A stretch of DNA of 64,000 nucleotides from Gavia stellata (lineage: Eukaryota > Chordata > Aves > Gaviiformes > Gaviidae), in assembly GCF_030936135.1 (NCBI RefSeq), contig NC_082600.1:23877943-23941942 (forward strand), written 5' to 3'. Within the stretch, counting starts at the first letter, position 1; each line of letters opens with the position of its first letter. Shown one piece after another: positions 1-12,053 of this stretch. A program made the translations under genes and the position numbers. The notes below the pieces were generated by a model that worked only from the letters and a program-made list of their open reading frames with translations, made no database searches and had not been told where the DNA came from.

Positions 1-3000
1 GGTCACTGGAGACAAACCACATTGCTGTAGGATGACAAGGTTTGGTTCTCTGTGGGCTGTGAGGGTGGCAGTTGAATTGTGCATATGTTAGACCCTTAAA
101 ACTGGTGTTAGTGTGCTTTGGTAAAGCGTATTGTTGTGCTTCAAATTCTAGATGTGAGAGTAAATCCATCCAGAAAAGTAGAGATGCCTTGGAATAAGGG
201 TGATGAGAGTTATTTAATTCCATGTCCTTGCTCAAAAATTTGAGGGGGGGGAATCAAGTGCTGAAGGCAAGAGGGATATGTTTACTGGCTTTTGTTTCCA
301 GCTACTAGATCATGGCGAGAAGGCTGTCAGAAGGAAAGTGTTGCTCAATATTTTTTTTTTATAACTTTTAATTAAAGAATGTTTATATAATACCTAAACA
401 CTGTCTGAAACTAATATCACATAAGCTCCATTATGTGTCAGCATCTCTTCTGACTCTTGAGGGCTGGTTGCATCCAGAAAAGCTACAGTATGATGTGTCT
501 GTTGTTAACTTCTGCCTGTGCCCAAAGTTTGGATTGCAGCTTGGGCCACTTACTATTTTTTTTTTAGCTCTGTAGGGACACTTAAAAAAAAAAAAAATTT
601 GAGAAAATGGGTTTTCTTTATTTAAGGTTATATTCTCTCTTTGGTACAGTGAGTAGAAGCAGCAAGAGCGAGTTAAACATAGAGGTGAACATAAGCTCTA
701 AATTTACAATGTGTGAGCATAACTTCAAACAGCTTTTTCCCCTGTTAAGATTTTCTAGACTGACTTGGTTCTGTGTATGCTCCTGTTTTATCCTTTTAAC
801 ACATGCTGTTGCAATTTAAAGTTAAATGTGTATCTCCTCATTCTTCTGGAAAACTATGATTTCAGAGATTGGGGAAGAAAGTTTACTTCCTTGGCTAATA
901 ATAATACTACGTCGCCAAAGCCTTCTGGAAAGTGTTCAACAGCTAAGCTTGTTTTAAAGGAAAGAGTGTAATATACTGGCTGAATATTGTATGATGTCTT
1001 CGTGCCCACAGTGGGAGACTTTGCCAGCACAACTACAATAGCAAATAGGCTATGTGGACAAGACTTATGATGACAAATCTGAAAGGCATGCTGACAGTAA
1101 GCCTCATTCTGTTACCTATGTTAAGGTTTGCACTCCTGTAATATAGTTAAGACCAATTTTTGTTTTGCTTGCTTAACTGCCCCCCAGGGAGGAGGGGAAC
1201 CAGTTGACGTTCCTCACACTTACCAAGCTTTTCTGTTGTTTCAAGAACTAAGAAATTATAAACCACTGTGTCAGCCACACCTCATACTAGGTCCTCTGGG
1301 CTTTGCTGTATTATCAGAAATGCTTTCAAAGAAAAATGAGGGCACCCTGATAACTGATTGGGTACTGATTTCTCCAGGTGTAGATCAGGCATACTCATGG
1401 TCTGCTCTTGGGAGACAGAAGAGTAGCTTCAGATTGTTGTTATTTTTACCGTTTTCAGATGAACCAAAAAACCTCCATTTAAAAAACCCACAAACAAATA
1501 AAAACTGAAGATCATAACTTAAATTTAATGTGTTTTGACTTAGCATCAAGATTTTGTGGTTCTTATTTTCAGCTGAATTGCTAGCTGGTGGCTTTCAGTG
1601 GCCATTGCAGGTACTTAGCACCTTTGAGTTTCTAGATTCAAGTGTGTCACATTCCTCCTCCCATTAGCAAATACTTACACATGTTATTCCTTTGCAAAAT
1701 ATCTTCTTGAAAGATATGCTGCAAAGAACAACACATTAGTACTTGCCAAGAACTTCAGAATGGAAGTGCAAACTACCCAAAAATCATACTGGAGAAAATT
1801 TATTCCCTGTCCGTCCCCCCCCCCGCCCCCCCGTGCTTCCTACTCACAAGTTCAAAAAATCTCTCTTCTAAAAGATTTAGTTCTCTGATGGACCACAAAG
1901 GAGATGAACTAAAACCATCTCCATATCCTAGACCCTTTACATAAACTTACCAAGCTACTGTTGCAGTAGTCACTTCCTCTGCTGAGGAAAGGCAAGGGAT
2001 CCTTCTGGTACTGATAGGACAGAATCATCCAGGGCACTCAATGTAGACTGTGTGCCTCTGAATGCAAAGACGATTTCTCTTTGTCTCAAACATTTGGTAG
2101 AAAAATAAAGATGATGGTGCCTACAATTCAGTGGGAACTTTTTTTTATTTTATTTCCTCCTCTAGCACACCAAGGATCAGCTTTTGATCTTGTGCACAAA
2201 TGTGCTTCTCCCTACACTATCCCACCTTGCCACGATTTTTGCAGTGAAGGAGAAAGTTTACCCAAATGTCATTCTCTTTGCTCTGGGTGTAATGTCCATC
2301 ATCACTATGGAGTTCACATCTAGACAGTACAATAGCTAAAATAAAAGCGTCCAGCCAACAGTAAAGCTGACATTGTTGCTAAACCTGGTGAAGCCACCCT
2401 GAGTTGTCAGTGGTAGAAACCTTAGGGAGAAAGAAGACAGACAGGATAACACACAAACTTAACATAATTCATGCCTGACTGGCAAACAAAAGAGAATGCT
2501 GGCAGATAAATAGTTAACTATAAAAATAATGCTGTTATGTAGCTTATGCCTCCTGATGCTATCCAGATTATCAGTGTTTCTACTGCACTATACATAAACA
2601 TCTAAATTATTCCAGTCTAACAAAATGCTAAATGAAGTAGAATCCCCTAGCATTGATACAGCAGGCAGCTGTGATGCTGATGAAAACCAAGGTGAACAGA
2701 CTTCAGCACGCGGCTAACTCACTTGCTCTCTGCAAGCAGCCACTGAATTGCCATGAATTAGATGGACCGTTAGTCTGACTCAATGGAGCATTTCTCATGA
2801 GGGCTTGATTTTGTTCACAACAATATTCTTTAGAGGTACTCAGGGGTTTGCAGTGGAGCACCACAACTTGATATTGGTGCCTGAGAAACTGTGACAGGGC
2901 TATGCACACAGTTCTTACCTTCTGGGAAGACAGTCTGCTGAACTACGGAAAGGAGCATGGTACCTGACTGAGCCATTACTGCTATCATGCCCGTATGTTA

Positions 3001-4440
3001 ATTTTTTTAATTATTCAGTAAGCCACTCTGAAAAACAGGGAGGGAGTTCCAGGGAAGGAAACTGTAGCTATACAGTGCCTCCTGGCGAAAAGAGGAAGGG
3101 TATGAATGGCCATCTGATTCCTTCCTGGTGTCATGCCAGTCACTTCAGCAGTTTCACTTCACAGTGAATTACAAACTCTGAGAGAGATTACCTTCTTATT
3201 GGAGGCATCGGAAGTCAAGTAACACTAGCACCTCAATCAGTCTTCGTAGTTCATTCATCAGACCATGAATTATGGCTTCTGAGGGGGCAGACCCTCTTCA
3301 GTCTTGTTGGATGTGCTTTGCAGGTGGAAAACTCCAGCAAAAAGGACAGCTGAGAATGGTAAAACTTTGTAAACTATGCAGTTTTTTTGGCCGGGGCTCC
3401 AGCAGTATGCACAGTGAACAGCAGCTTCATCAGCTGGCCCACTGTAAACCAGTCACGTCCGTATACAAAGTCTGCACTCCAGAAGGGAAGTTGTTCATTA
3501 CTGTAGGAAGGCAGGATTTAGAGGAATGGGATGGGAAGGTCGTCTGTACCCACTCACAAACTCCCTCCCATCAAAAGATACCAGACAGGTCTTCCCTTGT
3601 TGCTCGGGCTACTTAATAGGTGGGACTTCAGGCTGAAGGTAACGTAACAAATGTAGCCTGTAGCACAGTTACCACAGTATTGGTTGAGGAGATGTGACCT
3701 GCTATGCTTTGTGTATGCAGTCAGAATTCAGTGCTATTTTTCACTTATGCTTGAGTGGAACTTACACAGGTGACTTACTGGTGAAGATCTAAGGGATGAG
3801 CGGGGTTCCGAAGTTGTGCTGAGGACTGAGTGAAGGTGGCTGCGGTGAAGTTAACTTTGATGGAACAATACTCATAGTTGAGAAGATTCTCCTGTATTAT
3901 GTGCGTCTCACAGGTTGCCATAGAAAAAGGAGATCATGGAAAAGGAAGAGAAAGCAATGAAGAGGGAAAAATGCAAGTTAAGCCAGCTGGCAGGGCTCCG
4001 ACAACTTCTTGCACAGATGGGAGATCCTATTGCCACCAATTCTGCGAGGAACTGCTAAAAGCAGCAGTTTTGCAAATTGGTGACTGCCTGTGGGCCACAG
4101 CAACTCCCTCATGGAGGGTATCAGAAATTTCGTAAATTTTGCTGGCTCCCTCTTCCTATGCAGCTCTGGACTCAAGCTACCAGCCTAGGTGGTGGCACGG
4201 AGCCCAGAAGCACTCTGGGGCCTGTGGCCTACAGCAGTGGCCTCTGGGCCCGCGGGGCCTTTGTTTAACCACCTGTGAGGGAAGGCACCAGCGCTTGCCA
4301 GACCAGAAGATTACGTCCCCCTTCTCTAGGCCCAGAAAAAGTCATTTCTGCCCTGAAGTAGGAGGCTGTGGTGCGGTTTTCGATTGCCAAAGCACAAGCA
4401 GCTCCCAGGGACTGAGCCGAGGTGAGTTAACGTCTCCCCC
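1..4440. other. Upstream intergenic DNA, no gene recognised
   Basis: AT-rich sequence without a recognisable exon, RNA gene or mobile element. Short open frames occur (for example 3272-3616 +), but they lack family similarity that I can see and have no convincing splice context. In human the next gene upstream of GTF2A1 is STON2; I looked for a STON2 3' end and saw none. A C-rich run sits at 1814-1832 and a 40-codon ORF with a good start context at 3936-4058 (see findings). Confidence 0.6.
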
Positions 4441-4647
4441 CGTCTGACGCCGTCCGTGACCGGCAGCACGGGCCAACTCGGTCCCAGTCGTGTCCTCCTT
4501 AAAGGCTGCCGCCCCGTGGGAGCCCGCGCTCAGCCCTCAGCCAGCCGCCGGGACCCGTCCCGCCAGGGCCCGCGGACCGCCCGGCGCCTGCTGCCCGAGA
4601 CGGCCCTCAGCGGCACCGCCTCGCCGCTACCCGCCTCGCGGGCGCCA

Positions 4648-4655
4648 TGACGTCA
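4648..4655 (+). promoter_or_regulatory. Palindromic cAMP response element (TGACGTCA)
   Basis: A perfect 8-bp CRE, the binding site for CREB/ATF factors, lies about 270 bp upstream of the TATA box. It is followed at once by TGCGCA (4656-4661), an NRF1-like half site. Occupancy is inferred only from the motif. Confidence 0.6.
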
Positions 4656-4709
4656 TGCGCAGGAGGGGGGGACGGGACCTCCGGCGCCGCCGGCAGAGGC
4701 TAGGCAGAG

Positions 4710-4726
4710 ACTTCCGCCTCGGTAGG
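4710..4726 (+). repeat. 17-bp promoter direct repeat, copy 1 (ETS-like ACTTCCGCC)
   Basis: ACTTCCGCCTCGGTAGG recurs at 4767-4783 with one base changed, 57 bp downstream. The core ACTTCCG is the reverse complement of the ETS/GABP consensus CGGAAGT. Two nearly identical copies suggest a small local duplication of a functional site. Confidence 0.55.
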
Positions 4727-4766
4727 CCCGGCTGCGCGGGAGCCAGGTGCGCGACCTTGCGCAGCT

Positions 4767-4783
4767 ACTTCCGCCTCAGTAGG
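4767..4783 (+). repeat. 17-bp promoter direct repeat, copy 2
   Basis: Matches copy 1 at 16 of 17 positions (G to A at position 12). It is followed by TGTCATGGCGGC (4784-4795), which fits the YY1 consensus around ATGGCGGC. Confidence 0.55.
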
Positions 4784-4806
4784 TGTCATGGCGGCTGGCA
4801 GGCGCC

Positions 4807-4814
4807 TCACGTGA
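4807..4814 (+). promoter_or_regulatory. E-box palindrome TCACGTGA
   Basis: An 8-bp palindrome with a CACGTG core, the preferred site of USF, MITF/TFEB and MAX-type bHLH factors. It lies about 115 bp upstream of the TATA box. The binding factor is not determined by the sequence. Confidence 0.5.
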
Positions 4815-4924
4815 CGGCGCCCGGCGCAGCGCAGTCTCGCGCGCAGCTCTCGCGGTGCCTCGCCGCCCCCCCCGCCCGCGTCCCCCTCTCGCCCTGGCCG
4901 CTCGCGCAGCTGCTCGGCTCTCGC

Positions 4925-4932
4925 TATATAAA
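4925..4932 (+). promoter_or_regulatory. GTF2A1: TATA box (TATATAAA) of GTF2A1
   Basis: A near-consensus TATA element flanked by GC-rich DNA, 197 bp upstream of the GTF2A1 ATG. With normal spacing the start site would be near 4955-4960 and the 5'UTR about 170 nt long. No start-site data are available. Confidence 0.65.
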
Positions 4933-5128
4933 GGGGCGAAGCGGGCAGAGCGGGCGGCTGGCGGCGGCGGCTGCAGCCCCAGGGCCGGCGAAGCAGGCCG
5001 GGCCAGGCCGCGGGGCTGCCCGTGAGCCGGGGCGGGACGCGCGGGCGCTGGGGGGACGCAGCCGGGCAGGTTTATTGTTTTAGGGGCGACTCCCCCCGCG
5101 GTTGGGGGCGTCCCGGGGGGCTCGGGAC

Positions 5129-5158
5129 ATGGCGAGCTCGACTAACACAAACCCCGTG
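5129..5158 (+). CDS. GTF2A1: GTF2A1 coding exon 1
   Basis: Ten codons, MASSTNTNPV, from an ATG in a good context (GGGACATGG), ending at the donor GTG|GTAAGG. The human start is MANSANTNTV. The ATG is chosen by homology. The same frame is open upstream from 5102 but with no ATG, and it also runs open into intron 1 to about 6231. Confidence 0.92.
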
Positions 5159-6440
5159 GTAAGGACCGGGTCGGGGGGTGAGGGGGGCCCCGGGGGCAGC
5201 GCGGGCGGAGGGAGCCGGCGGGGCCCGCCGCCCCCTCCCCCGCACTCCCTTCCCTCCCGCCGCCCGCCTCGAGCGGCCCCGGCCCCCTCCCCCTCGGCGG
5301 GAAGGGCTGGCGGGGGGCGCGGGGCAGCCTCCCTCCCGCGGCGGGGAGCCAACTTGTGGCGCCCGGCGCCGGCCGCCTCGGCGGCGGGGAGAGAGCGGAG
5401 CCGGGGGCGGCGGGAGCGGGGCGGCGGGGGCGCGGGGCGGCGGCCCGGGGGCGGCGGGGCGGCCCGGCGGGCGGCGGAGCCCCGCGGGGGAGGCAGGGGC
5501 CGCGCCGCCGCCCGCGGGCCGGGGGTGCGGAGGGGAGGGGAGGGCTGGCGGGCGGGGGTCGCCGCCGGAGGGAGCCGCCCGGGGAAGGGGCGAAAATCCG
5601 AGGGAGCGGCGGGGGAGCGCGGGCGCTGCCGCCCGCCCCGCCGCCGTCCCGGGGCGAGGGGAAGCGGCGCCCGAGCCAGGTTTCAGTTTTGTGGTGTCGG
5701 TGGCGGCGAAGCCCGCCCGGGCTGCGCTGGAGCCATTTTATGTTGCTTTGTAAGAAGGAGGCGATGGTTGAAAAGCACTTATCCCAGCCCGGCCGGATCG
5801 GCTAAGCCGGGCGAAAGCCCTCAACTTCTCTCCGGCGAGCGAGGCAGTATTTATTTTAAAAACAGAGGAGGAGGGAAAAAAAAAAAAACAACCTCTTCCC
5901 CCCCCCCCCCTTCCCTTCTCGTGCTTTCTGCACCTTGGCGGGTGGCTCTCTGCTGCACTTGTACTCACAGAGGTTTGCAACAAGCAGTCACACAAACCTG
6001 CGCAGCCACCGAGCCCCCCCGGCCGCCGCTCTCCTCTCCGCTCCTCTCCTTTCCCCCTTGCGCGCCCCCCGGCCGCGACCCCCGCCCCGAAGCGCTGGAG
6101 GAGACAAACCCGGCGTCCCGGCGGCGGGCTCGGCCCCCTTGTTTGTGGCTCTCAGATCCATCATGGCTTCCCCCTGCCTTTCTGCCTCCCTGCTCCTTGT
6201 GTTCCTCCTCCCTGTGGCTGCCCTGTTTATATAGAGCTATTGCCGCTCTCTAATATAGACTCTGCTAGGATGGGAAGGTGCTTTCCAGCCCCACGTCACC
6301 GCCTCTCCATTTAAACACCACATCAGCCTTTAAATAGGGAGCGAGCCGCGGAGCGCCGGCTGGGAGGTGCATGCGTCCGCGGCGGAGGCTGGGAGACGGG
6401 CGGCTTGTCCCTCGGATGCCGACCGGGCTTTCGCCGGGTT

Positions 6441-6466
6441 TCCCTTCCCTTCCCTTCCCTTCCCTT
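6441..6466 (+). repeat. (TCCCT)5 pentanucleotide repeat
   Basis: Five tandem TCCCT units within the CpG-island part of intron 1. It is a simple repeat likely to vary in length. Confidence 0.8.
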
Positions 6467-9400
6467 CGCGCCGCCTGGCCCCGTCGCCGCCGGCCTCCGG
6501 AGCGGTGGTGCTTTCTGCCGCCTCGGGCGGGGGGGTGTCTCCTAGCCGGTGTAAATGGACTTTCCCTTGCTTTTATGCATTGCACAAAGACAGTTTTCAT
6601 CCTCTCCTGCGCTTGAAACTGTACCTTTTTCTTCCTTTTTTTTATTTTTTTTTGGTCCCTAGCATACAGCTAGTGCATGTTCCTGTGCTCCCATAAGCTC
6701 TTCGAAGTAGATTTTCTGCTGGGTGGTGAAAATAGAGTTTAAATGGTTCTTAACCAGTACATCAAGGAGAGATGTGGTACTTATTTTATGGTGCTCTGCC
6801 AAGCTCTGACTACAGCTGTCCCCCTAAAAGCAATGTTAACATGAAAGTTTTGTCTGTGGGTCATGGGCCACAGATACTACTCAATGATTTCTGTGCGTTT
6901 CTGGTGACTAAAGTTTACAAATATTTTACTACAATCCAGGCAGAGCAAAGGTTTTAGAATTTTCACTAATACTTGGTTTAATTACAGTATTTGGTATACT
7001 GCAAAACGGTATGCAAAAGAAAATGCAAAGCATCCTAGTTTTCCTTTCCCAGTCTGAAATTTTACAGACCTGCCTGTGAGTTACTGTCATGCAATTGCAA
7101 AGTATCATCATTGCTTTGATATTTTGTCAGATTTTGTATCAGGAAATTTTAGGAAAGTAGTCAGCCATGTATGCAGGGCAGTTACTCAGTAGGATGCGTA
7201 TTGAATGTGTGTGATCTTAATCTGTTGGTTGTCCTTCTGTTTATAAACTTCTGGCTTTATTTTTTGATTGCAAGAAAATGATCAGCATCTGCTTAAATCT
7301 GAACTGGTAGAAATCTGTTCTTCCTAATAAAGGACAAATATAAGACGTTAACAGTTGCACGCAGTATAAGATTTTGTGGGTAACAAAGGTAATTTATTTG
7401 TAAAAGTCCACAACAACGTAGAAAAAGCTCAAATTTTAATGCATACAATGTAGATTATGTGTTACAACTTTTTACGCACATCTTTTATGTAATTGTGACT
7501 AAAACTAGTTACCTTTACAGTGTGCTCCTGTAGCTGTCATGTAGCTAGCTTCCAGCTGTAACTGCACAGACAGCAGAAAGATCAGCGACATTTCAGGGAA
7601 AACTGCAGAAGCAACCAGGAACAAACTGCTGTCAAATGCACAAAGTGTGCCCTGATATCTCTCTCCGTAATGTGTTGGGTATTGGAAACCCAAACTGCTG
7701 AAATCTCAAGTGTTGTGATAATAGTTATAGAGATGCAGTTTTTGTACCCTTGAAACTAAAGGAATGTAGGAAGTGTAAGCCCCCAAAGGCATGTGGCATT
7801 TCTTAAAATAGCTTGCTGGTTGCTCCTCGGATTTGGAGTGTGTGTGTGTGTAGCAGTCCCACCATAGTTGGGAGTTTTCTTTACAAGATGCACAGAGAAA
7901 GTGAAATATAATCGTTTCCATATGTTCCCAGAGGGGGAAGTACTAGATTTCAGATCTTTTCTATGTGTTTGTGGTTGTATCTAATAAATCAGGAATTTTA
8001 ATTGTTGTCTTTAATCTATAGCAAGTGTTTGGAATAGTGTTTATTGAAGAGTGATTTGAGTATTTTGCTCTTAAAAGAGCTTGAAGTTTACAACAAAGTA
8101 CTCTTTATGAGGGAGGCACTTCAATATAAACCAGATGAAAGCATGATTATTTTAATAGCAATCTTTAAAGTTTCCATTATGTTCTCACTGCTCTCTTTGA
8201 CTGAATGTGGAAATGTATTGGAAAGCTTAACTCACCTTCTGTCCCATCTTTAGACTTGTTCAGTAGTTGTATTCTAATGTTTATTTTTTGAATAAGCAGT
8301 GTATGAAAATAATTTTGTCGTTCCACTCCAGAGTCTTAGGTGGCTTGTATAAAAAGCTTGAGCATCATATAAATAATGCTTAAAGCCAACAATGCAGTGT
8401 GCTCCCTTCTAAAGAGCAGGGCTTAAGGCCGTTTTGTAATTTTACTGGATTTGCCTCTTTTGAGGTAGGGAGAGAGCGTTCTGTGATATTCTTCAAAATT
8501 CCACTATGGACAGCTTTTGGAGGCATTGCTGCTCCTGCTCTGGAAGGCGTTGCCTCTGCCTGGGCTGGCTGGATGTTCAGTAGGAGTGTACACAAGAGAA
8601 TGTTTTCGACTGGACAGGATTTTTCTGAGTATTACATAAACATATATAGGTAAAATCAGACAGACACTGTTTCATTATAAGCGTGCAGACACTTTCTTCT
8701 CTGTTCCCTTCCTTCTAATCATACAGCCATGAGTGTATCATATCTTGTGATACTGTGTGATTAGAACAGCATCCAAGAATTCTGATGTACAAACTGCTTG
8801 TGGGTTTGTTAACCTGCATCCTGCTAGGCTCACTGCACCCCTGTGGTGGTGGTGTCTTTTGCGGGGCTTAGCTGCTTGCTTGGGCTGTTGGAAGTTGCAC
8901 AGAAGGACACTGTGTCAATGGCAGAGTGAACATCTATGCTCTTAACCTGCCTTTCTGCTCTTCTGCTAAACTAATGCTGGACACTAGAAACCAGTATCCT
9001 GCTCTTTGAATTTGTTTTTTCCCCTTACTACATAGGGAAAAAAGGAAACATTCCCAACCAGACTGTTGGGCTGTAGGGTCAGTTTGTTGTATCTGAATGT
9101 TGGTATTTTTTCCTAGGGCTTTATAGACAGAGGAGGCTTTGTGAATAAACCTTACAAAAATGCCTGACTGTGGAGATAGGAGGAGGTAACTGCTGGTGGA
9201 AATTATTAAGACCTGTTTGTGTAAAATCTGTTTTATTAGAAAAGTGGACCTAATACATGATTTAAGGAGAGGAGGATTTGAGGAGAAAATGTAATCTCCA
9301 TTCTGCAGGAATTTTGATTGTAATTTCAGACATACAGGTAGTTCTTCTGACTTAAGTAACTCACATGCCTGAGGTTAAGCTTGTTTATTTGCAGAATGTG

Positions 9401-11096
9401 GTTTTGGCATTAAGGAACAGTTGCTTTTACTACAATAAGGAACAATATATGGAATAGGTTAAGTAGCATTTCTGTGCTAGTTGAATCGTATAAGCTTTAT
9501 GCAATTTGTTTAATTATGGGAATAGTAGGACTTAATGTTATTAAGTAGAATGTCTTTTTGCATCTGCTGTGAATTAAATCTAAGTGGAAAAATAATACTG
9601 TTAATAATGCTTGGTATTTCTAAGTTACTCACTACGCAGTAAGATACTAGCTCTCAAGAGTACTCTGGCTTTGAAAGTCTATTTCAAAGAGACATTTTCC
9701 TATAAGCACAATTAATGCTGCACTTGAAGCCTGGATGTGTGAGCATGCAGTATTGTTTTGAAAGAAAAAAATCTGCAGGTAGTCTGGTATGTTTTCTTTG
9801 GGAGAAGTTAAATTTTGGGTGTAGGTGCTGTAAATATAGTTTTCAAGGATGGCAAACTTACCCTGTTACTTGAGGCTGGAATTTTTTTTTGGAGAGACAA
9901 ATGACAAAAGGATGAATACTAACATTTCAGCTACTGGATTTGCAGCAGCATGTTTTAAAGCTGAAAAGTGGAAAACTGATGAAATGTAAAATGAAGAAAA
10001 AAAAATAGGGTGCTGATAGCATGCCATTTGCCAAAATATTGATGTGTGGTCAATAATGCAGAGTGATATGTTGGGTTTTGTTGGTGGTTTTTTTTTGCTT
10101 TTCTTTTTTTCTTCCTTCCCCCCCCCTTCTTTTTGTTTGTTTGTTTGGGTTTTTTGTAAGAAAAATCGTTTGAGTATGGCCACATACAGAGTTTGTTTTA
10201 AACACTAAGGAAATAATGCACTAAGCAGCCATCAGGCTACTTAGTTCTTAGTTCCAGGCTTCCAAATAGGTTCTTTTCTCCCCTTGTAATATCAATGCAT
10301 TTCTTTAAGGTTTTTGATTTTTTTTTTTTTAACATTTAAAAGCAAAGATACTCAATTTCTTTTTGTGCTTATTAGCCACTCAGCTTTTTCCTGGACTGGT
10401 AAATCCTGTGCTGCTATTCCCCCTCCATTATTCCATAACATAGGCATAACAATTCAGTGACATGTGTGCAGTGTAATCTGTAACAAATTCATCACTTCTG
10501 GAATGCATTAAGCAACTGCTTATGCATAAAATAAATGTTTCAAGTGCCTGCAGTAAATTTGTGTAGTTCCAGCACTGCTGGACTAACTGCATGTGCTTGG
10601 CGGAGGTTTTCCGTGTGTGTTGGCGGCACAGCCCTGCTGGGGTGCCAAACTCACTGCACGAGTACAGAATGATTGTTTTGCAACATCTCTGGTGTATGTG
10701 GTGTCATTTGGGATTTATTGCGTAAGGAAGTTGCGGAACAGAGTAGAGGAAGATGTCAGCTTACAGTAAGTTGCAACTAGTTTCAGATCAGTTTAAAAAC
10801 TGTCTACCCCCAGCCCAAGGAACAGCCCTGGTCAGTGAATGGTTCACAGGCTGCAGATTGATCAACCCTAATTTAGAGCTCGTAGAGCTACCTTGCAGTT
10901 AGATAGCACAGATACTTAAACGCAGCCAAAATACTGTTGAGGTATGTAGAGAGGTCCAAGCTGTACTGTTTAAAAGATACAGCACATGCATAGTACAGTT
11001 CTCCTGTGGTCCTATGAATTAAACTTTGTGCTTTCATTGATAAGGTTAAGTATATATATATATATTCACTATTTAAAATTGTACCTGCATTTTAAA

Positions 11097-11262
11097 ATTC
11101 ACAAAATGGTTGAGGTTAAAAGGGACCTCTAGAGGTTATCTTGCAGTCCCCCTGCACAAGCAGGGCCACTTAGAGCTCGTTGCCTAGGACCATGTCCAGA
11201 TGACTTTCCAGTATCTCCAGGGATGGAGACTCCACAGCTTCTTTTGGTAACCTAAAGTGAAT
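11097..11262 (-). mobile_element. CR1 LINE 3' fragment, old
   Basis: In reverse orientation it resembles the CR1 3' region: the sequence ends with wording like AGGTCCCTTTTAACCTCAACC, and the tract includes the characteristic CTGGAGATACTGGAAAG. There is no terminal ATTCTGTG array and no long reading frame. It lies in intron 1. Confidence 0.65.
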
Positions 11263-11951
11263 TGACAATTCACTTTATCATTGACAGTTTAGGCATGAAA
11301 TCAGCGTAATAGAATAATAATGTATTTGTGGTATTTCCCCCTGAAAAGTTTCTAATGTAAAAACGTAAGTACTTATTGAAAACAGAAGTCTGTCTAGCCT
11401 AATAGCCTGTCTTCAATAGTTTCTGTAAACAGATGTGTAAGGAAGAACAGGACATTCACATGAATGCTTCCAGTTTTCTGAGCCTTCAACGTTTTTCATG
11501 CCAAGATCATTCTGAGCCATATTTGGTTCCTAACAAGTTTCTTTTCTCTGTATTTATCTAAAAGTTTTGAACTTTTAACATTCTTTGACATTAATATTTT
11601 GCACACATGCAAATATTTTTGCATATTCAGTATGTACATTGGCAAGCAGGAAACCAATTTACTGAATGGAAAACAATCTCATTTTCTCTGTTTTGAATTA
11701 CATTCCTCATGGCTTGAAAAGTCTTGTGCCATAGTTATGTCACAAAGATAGCAAACAGTCCCTTCCCTTTTCACCTAGTTTGAGCTGTTCTTGCTGATTT
11801 ATACCTCCTTGGATATTTTAGTCACTCTGAAACATGTTGTATATTCTGTAATGCAGTTTTCAGAGGTCTTTTGTGGCAGGAAATCTTATTTTAACCTTAA
11901 AGTGGTAATTTCTTTCAGAACAATGCTGACTATTTACTTTTTTTCTTAAAG

Positions 11952-12053
11952 CCTAAATTGTACAGGTCTGTAATTGAAGATGTCATCAATGATGTTAGAG
12001 AAGTTTTTCTGGATGAAGGAGTGGATGAACAAGTTCTTATGGAACTCAAAACA
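11952..12053 (+). CDS. GTF2A1: GTF2A1 coding exon 2
   Basis: 34 codons, phase 0 to 0, acceptor TTCTTAAAG, donor ACA|GTAAGT. It encodes PKLYRSVIEDVINDVREVF and onward to MELKT, the most conserved part of the alpha-chain N-terminal helical domain that bundles with TFIIA gamma. It is nearly identical to human. Confidence 0.97.

Larger units (their letters stand above)
4440..6560. promoter_or_regulatory. GTF2A1: CpG island spanning the GTF2A1 promoter, exon 1 and start of intron 1
   Basis: Base composition changes abruptly from AT-rich to very GC- and CpG-rich at about 4.44 kb and returns to AT-rich near 6.56 kb. The island covers the core promoter, the first coding exon and 1.4 kb of intron 1. 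G-runs on the + strand between 5170 and 5660 give strong quadruplex potential. This is typical of a housekeeping-gene promoter. The edges are approximate because CpG statistics were judged by eye. Confidence 0.85.
5159..11951 (+). other. GTF2A1: GTF2A1 intron 1
   Basis: A 6.8-kb phase-0 intron, GTAAGG...AAAG. The first 1.4 kb is CpG-island DNA with poly-A/poly-C (5877-5910) and a TCCCT pentamer run (6441-6466). The remainder is AT-rich with a (TA)n run near 11051 and an old CR1 fragment at 11097-11262. No further exon was recognised. Confidence 0.9.

Noticed and set aside
1-4440. STON2 3' end
   Set aside because: Expected neighbour by human synteny, but no coding similarity was seen.
5102-6253. 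Long GC-rich open frame of 383 codons
   Set aside because: It is GTF2A1 exon 1 running into intron 1; the composition explains the lack of stops. The exon 1 donor GTAAGG and exon 2 acceptor are clear.
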